Shown here one piece after another: positions 44,199 through 55,837 of a stretch of DNA of 64,000 nucleotides; within the stretch, counting starts at the first letter, position 1; each line of letters begins with the position of its first letter. The stretch comes from Spiroplasma gladiatoris (lineage in GTDB: Bacteria; Bacillota_I; Bacilli_A; Mycoplasmatales; Mycoplasmataceae): contig NZ_CP038013.1 of the NCBI RefSeq assembly GCF_004379335.1, positions 806,001 through 870,000 on the forward strand. Reading direction: 5' to 3'. The notes beneath the pieces were generated by a model. It did not search any database, was not told the origin of the DNA, and saw only the letters and a list, made by a program, of their open reading frames with translations. Both the position numbers and the translations under genes were made by a program.

Positions 44199-45578
44199 CT
44201 AATCTCCTATTTTAATTTCTACATTTTGAGTATTTTCTATTTCTTGTTTTAAAGCTTTTTCTAGTTCTCTTTGTTCAATATCTTTAATTTTTCCATCAAT
44301 TCTTAATTTTTGTTGACGTTTTAAAATTTTTGCTTCAAGTTTCATAATCCTAATCTCTTCTTGAATATATTTTTTCTTTAAAAAACGTAACTTTGTTAAT
44401 TCTTGACTAGATAATTCTCCTGTACTTTCATTTTCTGAAAAAATTGTTTTTTTATTTTTAAAAATAGGATAAAAATCATTTTTTAAATATTTATAAAATG
44501 AGTCTAATTTTGAAGTAAATTTATCAAGATAAACTTTTCACTTATAATCATCTCGATTTTTCTTTCAAGTTTTTGCTAATTCTTTTATTCTATTAATAAC
44601 ATTTTTAATACTTAATTTTAATTCTTCGATTAAAGAACGGTTTAAAGCGGTTGAAGCCACAGTCATAAACTTTGTTTGCATTTCTTGTATGTAAAAATTA
44701 ATATTTTTTACCATTACCAATATTCGATCTGTATCAAAAAAATCTAATATTTCTTCTTTTGAGTTTAATTTAGCATAATCTGCATTAAATTTTTCATAAT
44801 GTTTTGAAAACTTTTTAAGAATTGGTTTAAATACAGGGTCTGGTTTTAAAACAGTTTGTTTTGCCTCAATTGCTGCTAAAATTTTATATGCATAATCATC
44901 ATAATCAAATCCTTCTAACGATTCATCAATATAATCATCAGATAAAATCAATCCCATTTCCATAACAACAATACGATCACAAATTGCTTGAAAAATTGAT
45001 TTGTCAGGCGAGACAATTACATAAGTTGCATTATGTTCTTTTTTATACTCTCTTAAAAAATCAATAACTTTAGTTTTCATATCTAAACCAATTGTATTTG
45101 AGACTTCATCAAGAACTATAAGTTCGGGTTTGTGTAAAAAAGCTAAAAATAAAGAAAATAATTGCAGTCATGAAGTTGCACAAGTTGCTAAACGTTTTTC
45201 TAAACGATTTTGAATTTGAAAAGTATTAAAAAGTTTATCAAGTCATTCTTGATCGTTTATATTATAAATTCCTTTGTATAATTCAATTACATCTTTAACT
45301 CTAAAACCATCAGGTCATGCGGTTTGACGAAATTGAAATCCAATAGAACTTAATGCATATTCTCTTGTAAAATTGTATTCAATAATACCACTAGTTTGAG
45401 GAATTTGATTAGCAATTAATCTTCCTAAAACTGATTTTCCAGATTGGTTTGGACCAATTATTGAAATACCTTCTCCTTTATAAATTTTTAAATTTATTTT
45501 CTTAATTGCTCAAATTTTTTTATCAAATATTTTACTTACATTTTCAAGTTCAACTAGCAACTCCTTATTATTTTCCAT
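44199..45578 (-). CDS. ABC exporter ATPase with long helical C-terminus and degenerate signature
   Basis: 459 aa. ATPase domain in 1-215: Walker A GPNQSGKS (42-49) and Walker B ELIVLDE. The place of the LSGGQ signature reads ATCATSWLQ, a clear departure from consensus. The second half (about 215-459) is Lys/Glu-rich, probably coiled coil, and contains SENESTGELSSQELTKLR. It sits directly before two permease genes, forming a three-gene exporter. Relatives in Gram-positives with such layout export polysaccharide or other large substrates, but nothing here fixes the cargo. Confidence 0.82.
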
Positions 45579-45593
45579 AACTTTTTCCTTTCT

Positions 45594-46523
45594 TTATTTT
45601 ATTGATTTTAAAAACGCTTTAACTGCTAAAAGATAATCATTTGTGTGTTCTAATTGAGTTTGAACATGTGCTCCTGTATTGAAAATTAAAATTTGATCTT
45701 TTTTTGATATTTTAGTTCTTAAATCAAATAAACTTTGACTGTCATTTGCATAAGTCACTAAGTCTGTTTTTGAATGAATAAATAATGTTGGCACAGTTTT
45801 TTTATTGTTTTCAATTAATTTAACAATATCATATTTTAATACATCTATTTTATAATCTTTTTTATATTTTTCAATAATTTTATCCATAAAAGATTCAATA
45901 TAATCTTGTATCATTTGATTGGAAAAATTTAAAACAGTTTTAAATACTTGTTTAATAAAAATATAAGAAGAATCTGAAATTGTAAACCTTACTTTAAATT
46001 TATCAATGTATTTTTTATCAAATACTGAAAATAAATTTACAGTAAATGCACCCATACTAAATCCCATAAGCCCTGTATATTTAACTTTGAAATTTTTTAT
46101 TAAAAATTCTAAAACTTCTAATAAAGCATTTAATTCATTAACTCCAAAAGATACATAGCCATCAACTGATTCCCCGTGATTTATAAAATCAAAAACCATA
46201 ATGTTATACCCTAAGTTGTCAAAAAAGAAAGTTGATAATGCACTTGATTCTTTTGAACTACTATAACCATGACACCCCACAAGTCATTTGTTCGTATTAT
46301 TTTTATTTATATGATAAATAGCATGAATACGATCATTTATTATTACTTTTTGTCATCCATCAAAATTTGAAAAATCAATTTGGTTTAATCCATATTCTGC
46401 AACTAAAGATTGTTGATATAAATTTAAAAGTTGTTCTCAACCATAGTCTCGATAGAATTTTGCATTAGCAGCTTTTGTGTTATTTAGAACTTTAATTAAC
46501 TTATCAATTATTAGATTATTCAT
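45594..46523 (-). CDS. Alpha/beta hydrolase
   Basis: 309 aa. Oxyanion-hole motif CHGYSSS near 83, nucleophile elbow GFSMG with Ser156, Asp in HSKTDLVTY and His in NTGAHVQT near the C-terminus: a complete Ser-Asp-His set. An N-terminal helical region of about 70 residues precedes the core. No signal peptide, so cytoplasmic. It resembles esterase/lipase-type hydrolases; substrate unknown. The ATG at 46523 follows AAAGGAGA. It leads the ABC exporter genes, which start 15 bases after its stop. Confidence 0.85.
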
Positions 46524-46613
46524 ACTATTTCTCCTTTAAATATTATTCTAATATATTTTTTTCTAGTTTTTAATAAATAAAAAAAGTCCTTGAGTAGCAT
46601 AAATGAATTAAAG

Positions 46614-46650
46614 AATAAAAAAACTTATTCTACCGAGTATAGAATAAGTT
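46614..46650 (-). terminator. Terminator of the opp operon
   Basis: A perfect 11-bp stem (AACTTATTCTA/TAGAATAAGTT) with a 7-base loop, then seven T on the minus strand. It lies 28 bases beyond the stop of the last oppA gene and separates the opp operon from the hydrolase gene. Confidence 0.85.
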
Positions 46651-46677
46651 TAGTTAATATTTTAACTAGTTTTTAAA

Positions 46678-48927
46678 TTAGTTTTTTCAAGGCAATCTAT
46701 CTCTATGAGTAGTTTTATCTTGAAGGACTTCTTGTCTATTTTTTAAATATTGCTCTTTTAACGATTGAATTTCTTCATATTTTAGATATGAGCTATTAAA
46801 TCCAGCTAAAGCATATTGAAATTCACTTAAACCATAAGGTTTTTTAGACATTGAAAATGGAGTTAATTTTGAAATTGAGAAATTCATTGAAGGACTTCTT
46901 CTTATTAAAGGCATTGCAAAATAATCTCTATATAAAGTTTCTGCTTCTAATTTCGCAAAACCTTCATTTCTTTTGTTAGGATCTGATTGAGTTTGATCGA
47001 TATTTTCTAAATCTCTTGAATAATTATATCTTTCTATAAATAATTGTTTAGTTTGATCTTTTATAAATAGATCATTAAATAAATCTTGATGACCTTTTTC
47101 TAATCTAGAAAAAGCATCTTCTGCAGTTTCTTCTTTAAAACTTTTTAATGGAGTATTTTTATCATCAAATCCAAATAACTGACTAGTTCTAAAATGCATA
47201 TTATGATCACCATTTAATTTAAGTGTATTAGAATAACTCATAGCATCTGCATAATCGGGACTTCATCCAGAAATTGCTAAGTCTTCTGTACCTTCGTCTA
47301 AGACGTTCTGATAATCATTTGGTGTTTGAGAAACAACTGCTGATACTTTAATTGGATTATTTTCTATGGCATTAAATAACTCAAACATTTCAGTAATACT
47401 TGCTCTTTCAAGAGTTGTTTTTGATGGATCAATAAAAGTATTTAATGTTATTTTTCCGTTATTAGCTAATACCGCTTTTAAATCATTATCAGTTTCTAGA
47501 CTTGCTCTTAATTTGTTAGCAGCCTCTTTTTGAGCTGATTTTAATTTGTTTTTATCACTTGAAACTTCTTGGCCATATTGTCTAACTTTAAAAAAATCTT
47601 TTCCGTCTTTAATATCTTCTTTAGTTGTTTCTTTATTTGCTAATCCATTATATTTATTTTTTATTTGTTCTGCTTCAAATTCTTGAAAATCTTTTGAATC
47701 AGTTTTTATAAAATCAGCAGTGAATGTGTTTCTAATATTTGAAGAAACATTATTATTATTATCAAAGATCTTTGAATAGTATTGACCTCAAACATTTCTA
47801 TCTAAATTGGCAAAAAAGAATTCTCTAGTTTCTTTAAATTGTAATAATTTTGATTTAATTTTTGATGCTGCTTTTTTTGAACTATCACCACTAAAGTATT
47901 CTGAGTTTAAAAAGTTAAAAAATAACATTTGTGTATAAGCATCTTCTGGGCTTTCATCATATTTAACTAAACCATCTGTTTGTTTTGGAGAGTTTGCATC
48001 GCCGACATATTTTTCTCAACCAGCTGAATCATTTGAGTTAATTTGATACTCATTAATTGTACCTGACTCAAATAAATTTCTTGTTTGCGATACATCTCCA
48101 GCAACATAATATTCTCTAATTCTATCTATTTTAGTTTCACTAGAAAAATAGTAATTAGGATTTTTATCTAATACTATTTGTGTATCAATTTTGAATTCTT
48201 TTGGTGTATAAGCACCTGAGTAGTAACCTTTTTTGAAATCTTTATCAACACTTGGATCTGTTAAAGTGTTTTCATGAATTGGAGAAAACACAGAATAAGT
48301 TAATAAAGTTTCAAAATAACTAGCTGGTTTTTTTAGTTTAAATTTAATTGTATTATTATTTTCATCAACAATTAAACCTAATTTTGATTTATTTTCTTCA
48401 AAAATAGTTGAAAAATCTTTTGTAGTATCAGTTAATGCTGCATACCTAATTTCTTCTGCACCTTCAATAAAACTTTGTCACAAAAAATATGAGTCCGCAC
48501 TATTAGATGGATCTAAAACATATTTTGCTGTGTTTATAAAGTCATTAACATTAATGTTCCTAATAAGTTTACCTGTGTAATCAGACCAAGTTGCATCACT
48601 TCTTAAAATATATGTTCATTCAGTAAAATCTGAATTGTGCTCCCCTATATAAGAATCTTCTTTTGAAAAGTTTTTATTTGTTAATTTAAATAGTTCTCCA
48701 AATTCACGTCCATATTCATCAGTTGATAATGGAGTTGCATTTGTATTTGCAAGAACTTTAAAATCATTTATAGTCATTGTTCTTGCAGTAACCCAGTGTA
48801 ATGGGTTATTTGTGTAATTTAACTTTAATGTATTTTCAGGATCTTTATTTTTTTTACAAGCTACAATATTTGTAACAGGTAATGAAATTAAAGTTACTGA
48901 CATTAAAGATTTTAATAAAAAATTCAT
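46678..48927 (-). CDS. oppA: Oligopeptide-binding lipoprotein, fourth tandem copy
   Basis: 749 aa, SBP family 5. Signal peptide with lipobox NIVAC (Cys24) followed by KKNKDPENT. Typical blocks: LANTNATPLSTDEYGREFGELFKLTN, split here only by family variation, and WTYILRSDATWSDYTGK, FINTAKYVLDPSN and AISGWSPDYADAMSY, the C-terminal ligand-domain pattern. It is the most divergent of the four copies. Anchored outside the membrane, it would hand peptides to OppBCDF. The ATG at 48927 follows AAAGG. Confidence 0.9.
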
Positions 48928-48958
48928 TACTAAAATACCTTTTTCTTTCTTAAAATTT

Positions 48959-51190
48959 TTACGCTCAAATATCAGAGTCTCTATTAGTTATAGGATTTTT
49001 TTCTACTTCAGCTTTTTTAGACTCATATTGTACCCTTAAAGCTTCAATTTCATCTGCTGATAATAATTCTGTTTTATAAACACTATTGAAAAATTTAGCT
49101 GAACTGCTTCCAAAAGCAACTCTTGAAAGTCTAAATGGCTCAGTTTTACCAATAGAAAAACTCATTTTTGCACTTCTTCTTATAAATGGCATTACTAAGA
49201 AATCTTTATATAAAGTTTGTGCTTCAAGTTTTGCAAAACCTTTATATCTTTCTTCGCCTTCTTTAGTTTTATCGATTTCTAAAACATCATTTGTATAGTT
49301 AAATCTTGATTCAAATAATTCTGATATTCCATTTTGCTCAACTATTAACTCTTTATAACGACTTTCATTAGCTGATTTTAATTTTTTATAAGCTTCACTA
49401 GCTGAACCGTTACCTTTAATACTTTCAAAACCTTTAAATCCGAATAATTGTTGTTGTCTCATGTATTGTTCATAATCTCCATCAATTTTTAAAGTTGATG
49501 AGTATGTCATTGGATCTTGATAGTCTGGACTTCATGAAGAAAAACATAGGTCTGATTGACCGTTTTTTAGCATGTCTGTGTATCCATTTCAATCAACCGC
49601 TTGTTTCTCATCGATTCTAATTACTCCAGAAGCTAATTTATTAAACTGAGCAATCATTTCTGATTTATATACTCCAACACTATTTGCAGATGTTGGATCT
49701 TTTGCACTAATTAATACGATTTCGCCATCTTTTAAAGCAGCATCTTTTGATTTTATGTCTTTAACTTTATCTAATAATTCTTTAAAGTTAGTTTTAAAAG
49801 CGTCAGAGTTTTGATCATCTGATCCTGCTAATAATTTTCTAACAAAATCGCTTCCATCCTGTAAATCAATTTTTTTAACTTCAGAGTTGTCACTCATAGT
49901 TACTTTTAAGTCTTTTAAAGCTTCAACTTCATAATCTAAATACGATTTACCTTTAAAGTTAATGAAATCAGAAGGTACATAAGTATTTCTTAATTGAGAA
50001 GATATTTTCGCATCTTTTCCATCATAAACTTTTGAATAATATGATGCTCAATCAGTTCTATTTATTCCTGCTTCAATTAATTGTCTTACTTCTTTATACT
50101 GTAATGCTCTAGAAGCTCTTAAACCTCTTGTTTTAGCATCACCAGTTCCTGAAACATAATCTGCATCTAAGTAGTTATAAAACATTAATCATGATGATGC
50201 ATCATCTGGAGAAGATGTGTATTTTACCATTCCGTTTGTTTTTAATGGATCATTTGGATCTCCAACATATTTGTCTCAACCTAATTCATCATTTGGGTTC
50301 ACGCCAAAAGTATTAATTGTTCCCGCTTCATATAGTTCTCTTGTTTTTGATGAACTTCCTTCTACAAAAACCATTCTAACTCTTTCTAAGTCAGTTTTAT
50401 CTTTAAAATGATAATTTGGGTTTATATCTAAAATTATAGATGAGTCTTTTTTAAATTCAGTTGGAACAAATTGTCCAGAATAAAATCCTTTTTTAAAGTC
50501 ATTAACCGTATTAGGATCAGATAAAGTTTCTGATGCAATCGGTGAGAAACAACTGTATGTAAGTAAAGATTCAAAGTATGGAGCAGATTTAGCAAGTCTA
50601 AATACAACTTGATTTCCATCAATAGCTTCGATACCTAATTTTTTAGCACTATAGTATTTGTTAAATATCTCATCAAAGTTTGAACCTTTAACAGATGCTT
50701 CGTTATATAATTCGTTAGCTCCTTCTATAAATTCTTTTCAAATGTTTATAACTTCAGAAGCATTTTCAGGATTTAAAACATATTTAGCAGTATTAATAAA
50801 ATCTTCATTTGTAACACTACGTATTAATTTTCCTTTATAATCACTTCAAGTTGCATTGCTTCTTAAAGTATAAGTTCATACTTTATTATCATCAGATTTT
50901 TTACCCACATTTACAGAAGCAGCTGAATAGTTTGTATTTGTGAAACTGAATAAATCTCCATAAATTCTACCATATTGGTCTGTTGCAAGCGGACTTGCAT
51001 TTGTGTTTGCTAAAACAGCATTATCTTCTGCATTAAATGTTTTAGCAGTTAATCATTTTTGTGGGTTAGCCCCAAAAGTTGTAACAACAGTTTTAGCAGG
51101 GTCTTTACCTTTTTTACAAGCAACAACACTACTAGTTACAACTGTTGATAACAAACTAATTGACATTAGTGATATTAATAATTTTTTCAT
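48959..51190 (-). CDS. oppA: Oligopeptide-binding lipoprotein, third tandem copy
   Basis: 743 aa. Lipobox SVVAC then KKGKDPAKTVVTTFGANPQKW. Shares long near-identical blocks with the second copy: LANTNASPLATDQYGRIYGD, GFYSGQFVPTEF, YEAGTINTF, SSWLMFYNYLDADY and a KDPTSANSVGVYKSEMIAQF region, and the same C-terminal NRDSDIW end. The last 2 codons differ between copies. The ATG at 51190 lies 47 bases after the preceding copy. High similarity suggests recent duplication or gene conversion. Confidence 0.92.
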
Positions 51191-51237
51191 TTCTTTTTTC
51201 CTCATTCTTTATAATTATTTTTATATATTTTTTTATT

Positions 51238-53472
51238 TTATGATCAAATATCTGAGTCTCTGTTTGTTGAAGGATTTATTAAGACTTCATTTTTTTTATT
51301 TTCATAAATTTTTCTTAATTCTTCAATTTCATCATAAGTTAGTAAATTAGATTTATAAACACTGTTAAAGAATTTAAAAGAACTACTTCCTGCTGCACTT
51401 CTTGAAAGTCTAAACGGCTCACCTTTACTTATTGTAAATGTCATTTTCGGACTTCTTCTCATAAAAGCCATGACTACAAAATCTTGATATAAAGATTGTG
51501 CTTCAAGTTTTGCAAAACTTTTTATTCTTTCTTCTCCATCTAAATTTTTATCAATATTTAAGACTTCTTTTGTGTAGTTAAATCTTGATTCAAATAATTC
51601 TGATTTATTGTTTTGTTCAACAACCACCTCTTTGAATCATTCTTCATTTTTTTGTTTTAAATTTTTATAAGCATCATTTGCTGTAATTGTTTCTGAAGTG
51701 TTTATTGAGTTAAAATCTTCAAATTTAAACAATTGTTGTTGTCTCATGTATAAATCAAAATCCCCATCAATTTTTAAAGTTGATAAATAAGTCATTGGAT
51801 CTTGATAGTCAGGACTTCATGAAGAGAAGTTTATATCTGAATCTCCATTTTTTAGCATGTCACTATAACCGTTTCAATCAACTGCTTGTTTTTCTTCAAT
51901 TTTAATTACACCCTTAGCTAATTCATTAAATTGTGCTATCATTTCTGATTTATATACTCCAACACTGCTTGCAGATGTTGGATCTTTTGCACTAATTAGT
52001 ACAATTTCACCATCTTTTAACGCTTCATCTTTTGATTTAATTTCTTTAACTGTATTTAATAATTTTGTAAAACTATTTTTATAAGTATCTGAGTTTTTAT
52101 CATCTGAATTGGTTAATAATTTTCTAACAAAATCACCTCCATCTTGTAAATCGGTTTCATTTACTTCTTTATTATCATTCATAGTTATTTTCAAATCATT
52201 TAAAGCATCAACTTCATATTGTAAAAAGTTTTTACCTTTAAAATTAACAAAATCAGAAGGTACGAATGTATTTCTTAATTGACTAGAAATATTTGTATTT
52301 TTTCCATCATAAACTTTTGAATAATAAGTTGCTCAATCGGTTCTGTTAAGTCCTGCTTCAATTAACTTTCTAACTTCTTTATATTGCAATGCTCTAGAGG
52401 CTCTTAAACCTCTATTTTTGTTTGTACCTTTTGTATAATCTGAGTCTAAATAGTTATAAAACATTAATCATGATGCCGCGTCATCTGGAGATGTTGTATA
52501 TTTAACTACACCATCTTTTTTTAAAGTTTCATTTGGATCTCCAACATACTTTTTTCAACCTAATTCATCATTAGAATTTAAATTGAAAGTGTCAAGAGTT
52601 CCTGCTTCATATAGTTCTCTTTCTCTTGAAGAACTTCCTTGTGAAAATACCATTCTAACTCTGTCTACATCAGTTTTGTTTTTAAAATGATAATTAGAAT
52701 TTTTGTCTAAAACTACATATATATCTTGTTTATAATCGGTTGGGACAAATTGTCCAGAATAAAATCCTTTTCTAAAATCAGTTATTAACCTACTATCTTG
52801 TAATGCTTCTTCTGGAATTGGTGAAAAACAACTGTATGTTAGTAACGATTCAAAATATGGTGATGATTTTGTAAGATTAAATATAATTTTATTTCCCTCA
52901 CCAACTTTAATTCCTAATCTATCGTTTTTACTATATTTTTCAAAAATTACATCAAAACTTTCTGAGTTGTTAGTCTTTGCTTCATTGTATAATTCATTCG
53001 CTCCAACAATAAACTCTTTTCAAATATTAATAAGTTCTGAAGCATTTTCGGGGTTTAAAACAAATTTAGCTGTATTAATAAAATCTTCAGTTGTAATTGC
53101 ACGTATAAATTTTCCTTTGTAATTGCTTCAACTAGCTTCGTTTCTCAAAGTGTAAGTTCAAGTTTTATTTTTATTTGAGCTTTCTCCTACATAAGGAGCA
53201 TTTGCTGAATAATTATTATTTGTAAAACTAAATAAATCTCCATAAATTCTACCATACTCATCTGTTGCTAATGGATTTGCATTAGTATTTGCTAATACAT
53301 TTATATCCTCAGCACTAAAAGATTTTGAAGTTAATCATTTTTGTGGGTTTGCTTTAAAAGTTGTCACGATTGTTTTTTCAGGGTCTTTATTTTTTTTACA
53401 TGCAACTACGCTGCTTGTAACAATTGTTGATACCAAACTAATTGACATTAGTGTTGTTAGTAATTTCTTCAT
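51238..53472 (-). CDS. oppA: Oligopeptide-binding lipoprotein, second tandem copy
   Basis: 744 aa. Lipobox SVVAC then KKNKDPEKTIVTTFKANPQKW. Very close to the third copy over the whole length, with the same blocks (LANTNANPLATDEYGRIYGD, GFYSGQFVPTDY, KDPTSASSVGVYKSEMIAQF). Changes concentrate in the middle and in the region before the C-terminal third, where a peptide-binding cleft would lie. The ATG at 53472 lies 41 bases after the first copy. Confidence 0.92.
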
Positions 53473-53513
53473 ATTTATTCCTCTCGTTGTTAATTGTTAT
53501 ATAAAAATTAAAA

Positions 53514-55817
53514 TTATTGACTTCAAATAATAATATCTCTATTTGAAGTAAGATCACTCTCTACTTCACTTCTTCTTTCTTCATATTTTTTTCTCAAATT
53601 TTCAATTTCTTCATATGTTAATAAATCTTTTGTGAAATTACTATTAAAATAACTGCTTGAACTGCTTCCAAATGGAGATCTAGACCTTTTAAAAGGCTCG
53701 ATATGAGATATTGAAAAGCTCATTTTTAAGCTACCCCTCATTAAAGGCATAACAAAGTATTCATCATACAATGTTTTTGCCTCCATTTTTGCAAAGTCAC
53801 TATATCTTTGATCAAGTGTTTGATTATTATTAGTGTTACTTGAATCAATGCTTTCACCAGCATCAATTTTTAAAATATTTTTAGTATAGTTGTATCGTGA
53901 TTCAAATAGTGGTGAAATACCTTCATTATTTTCAACAATTACATCTTCAAACTTTTGCTTATTAACATTTTTTAGTGAATTATATGCTTCTGTTGCATTT
54001 ATACCTTGTAATGTGTCAAAGCTTTTAAAGTTGAAAAGTTGATTTTGTCTTAGATACATATCATAGTCACCATCAAGTTTTAGCGTTGTTAAATATCCCA
54101 TTGGATCTCTATATCCAGGACTTCAACCAGAAAAAACTAAATCTGATTTTCCGTTTTGAAGCATATCGACATATCCATTTCAATCAGCAGCTTTCACTTC
54201 TTTAATTTCTATGAAATTATTTTCGATTTTATTAAATTTTTGAATCATTTCACTTTTGTAAGCACCCACACTTGCAGATGAAGTTGGATCTTCAGCAGAT
54301 ACCAGCAATATTTTTTTATTACTTTTTATAAGTTCGCTTAATGTTTTGTCATTTTCTACGGCTTTTTTAGCTCCATCAATAATTTTTGACATATTTCTGT
54401 TAAATGATGTGTCATTTAAGTAATTTGATGCAACTGAACCAGTATTTGCCAATCTTAAAAAATCGGTTTCATCTACTAAATCACTTTTTTCAACTACTTT
54501 ATTGTTAACTTTTTGAAATTTCATTTCATTTAAAGCATCTACAACATAATCTCCATACTGTTTTTCGACACTTGTATTTACTAAATCATAAGGTACAAAT
54601 GTATTCCTTAAATTTTTTGACATTTCAGAATTATTGTCATATATTTTAGAATAATATGTCAATCAATCAGTTCTATTTATACCTGACTCAATTAACTTAC
54701 GTATTTCTTTGTATTGTAGTGCTCTTGAAGCAATTTTTGCTCTATTTTTACTTTCTGCATCACCAGAGATATAATCTTGATTTAAAAAGTTATAAAACAT
54801 AACTCATGTCGTTATATCGCCTGGTGAGCTTGTGTATTTAATCATACCATTTGTTTTATTTGGATTATTTGGATCTCCAACATATTTGTCTCAACCTGCT
54901 TTATCATTTGAATTCACAGCAAATTCATTAATGGTGTTTGCTTCAAACAATTCTCTACTTTTTGAAGCACTACCATTTACAAAAACTTTTCTAACTCTAT
55001 TTACATTTGTTTTTTCTGCAAAGTAATAGTTTTTATTTTTGTCTAAAATTAATGATGAATCTTTTGCGAAACTTGTTGGCAAGAAAGGACCAGAATAATA
55101 ACCTTTTTTATAATCATTATTGATACCCGGATCTTCTAAAACAGCACTATGAATCGGTGAAAATGCACCAAAACATAAAATTGACTCAAAATAAGTTTCT
55201 GATTTATTTAGGGTAAATTGTATTTGATTAGCTCCAATTTTTTGGATACCTAGTTTTTTGACTCCATTTTTACCTGTATAGTATTTATTAAATAATTCAT
55301 CGAAATCAGCACCTTTAACAGAAGCTTCTTTATATAAATCACTAGCTCCATAAATATGTTCATTTCATTGATTAATCAAATCCGAAGTATTTGAAGGATT
55401 TAAAACATATTTGGCAGTGTTTATAAAGTCTTCTATTGTGATTATTCCTAAAACATTACCTTTATAATCACTTCAAGTTGCATTATCTCTAAGATTGTAC
55501 GTTCATTCTTTATAGTTACCATTGTGTTTACCAATATATGGATCATCTTTAGAATAATTTGTATTTGTTAATTTGAATAAATCTCCATAAACTCTGTCAT
55601 ACTCATCAGTAGCCAATGGAGTTGCATTTGTATTTGCTAATACATAGTAATCTTCTGCATTAAAAGTTTTCGCTGTTACTCAATTTTGAGGATTAGCTCC
55701 AAATGTTGAAACAACTGTATTTTTAGGGTCTTTATTTTTTTTACAAGCAACAACAATACTAGTTGTTGATGTTGATAGTATACTCATCATCATTAATGAT
55801 GTTAATAATTTTTTCAT
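53514..55817 (-). CDS. oppA: Oligopeptide-binding lipoprotein, first tandem copy
   Basis: 767 aa, the longest copy. Lipobox IVVAC (Cys25) then KKNKDPKNTVVSTFGANPQ. It shares LANTNATPLATDEYDRVYGD, FINTAKYVLNPSNTSD, GYYSGPFLPTSF and FDELFNKYYTGKNG with its sisters and carries a short Ser/Asn insert near 665-680 (SSNTNNNQT). The ATG at 55817 follows AAGGAG, 20 bases after the oppF stop, so it is the first OppA made from the operon. Confidence 0.92.
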
Positions 55818-55837
55818 CACTACTCCTTAATTAATAA

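Noticed and set aside
48959-53472. The tandem oppA repeats as one gene split by an assembly error
   Set aside because: Each copy has its own ribosome site, signal peptide with lipobox and stop codon, so they are separate genes.
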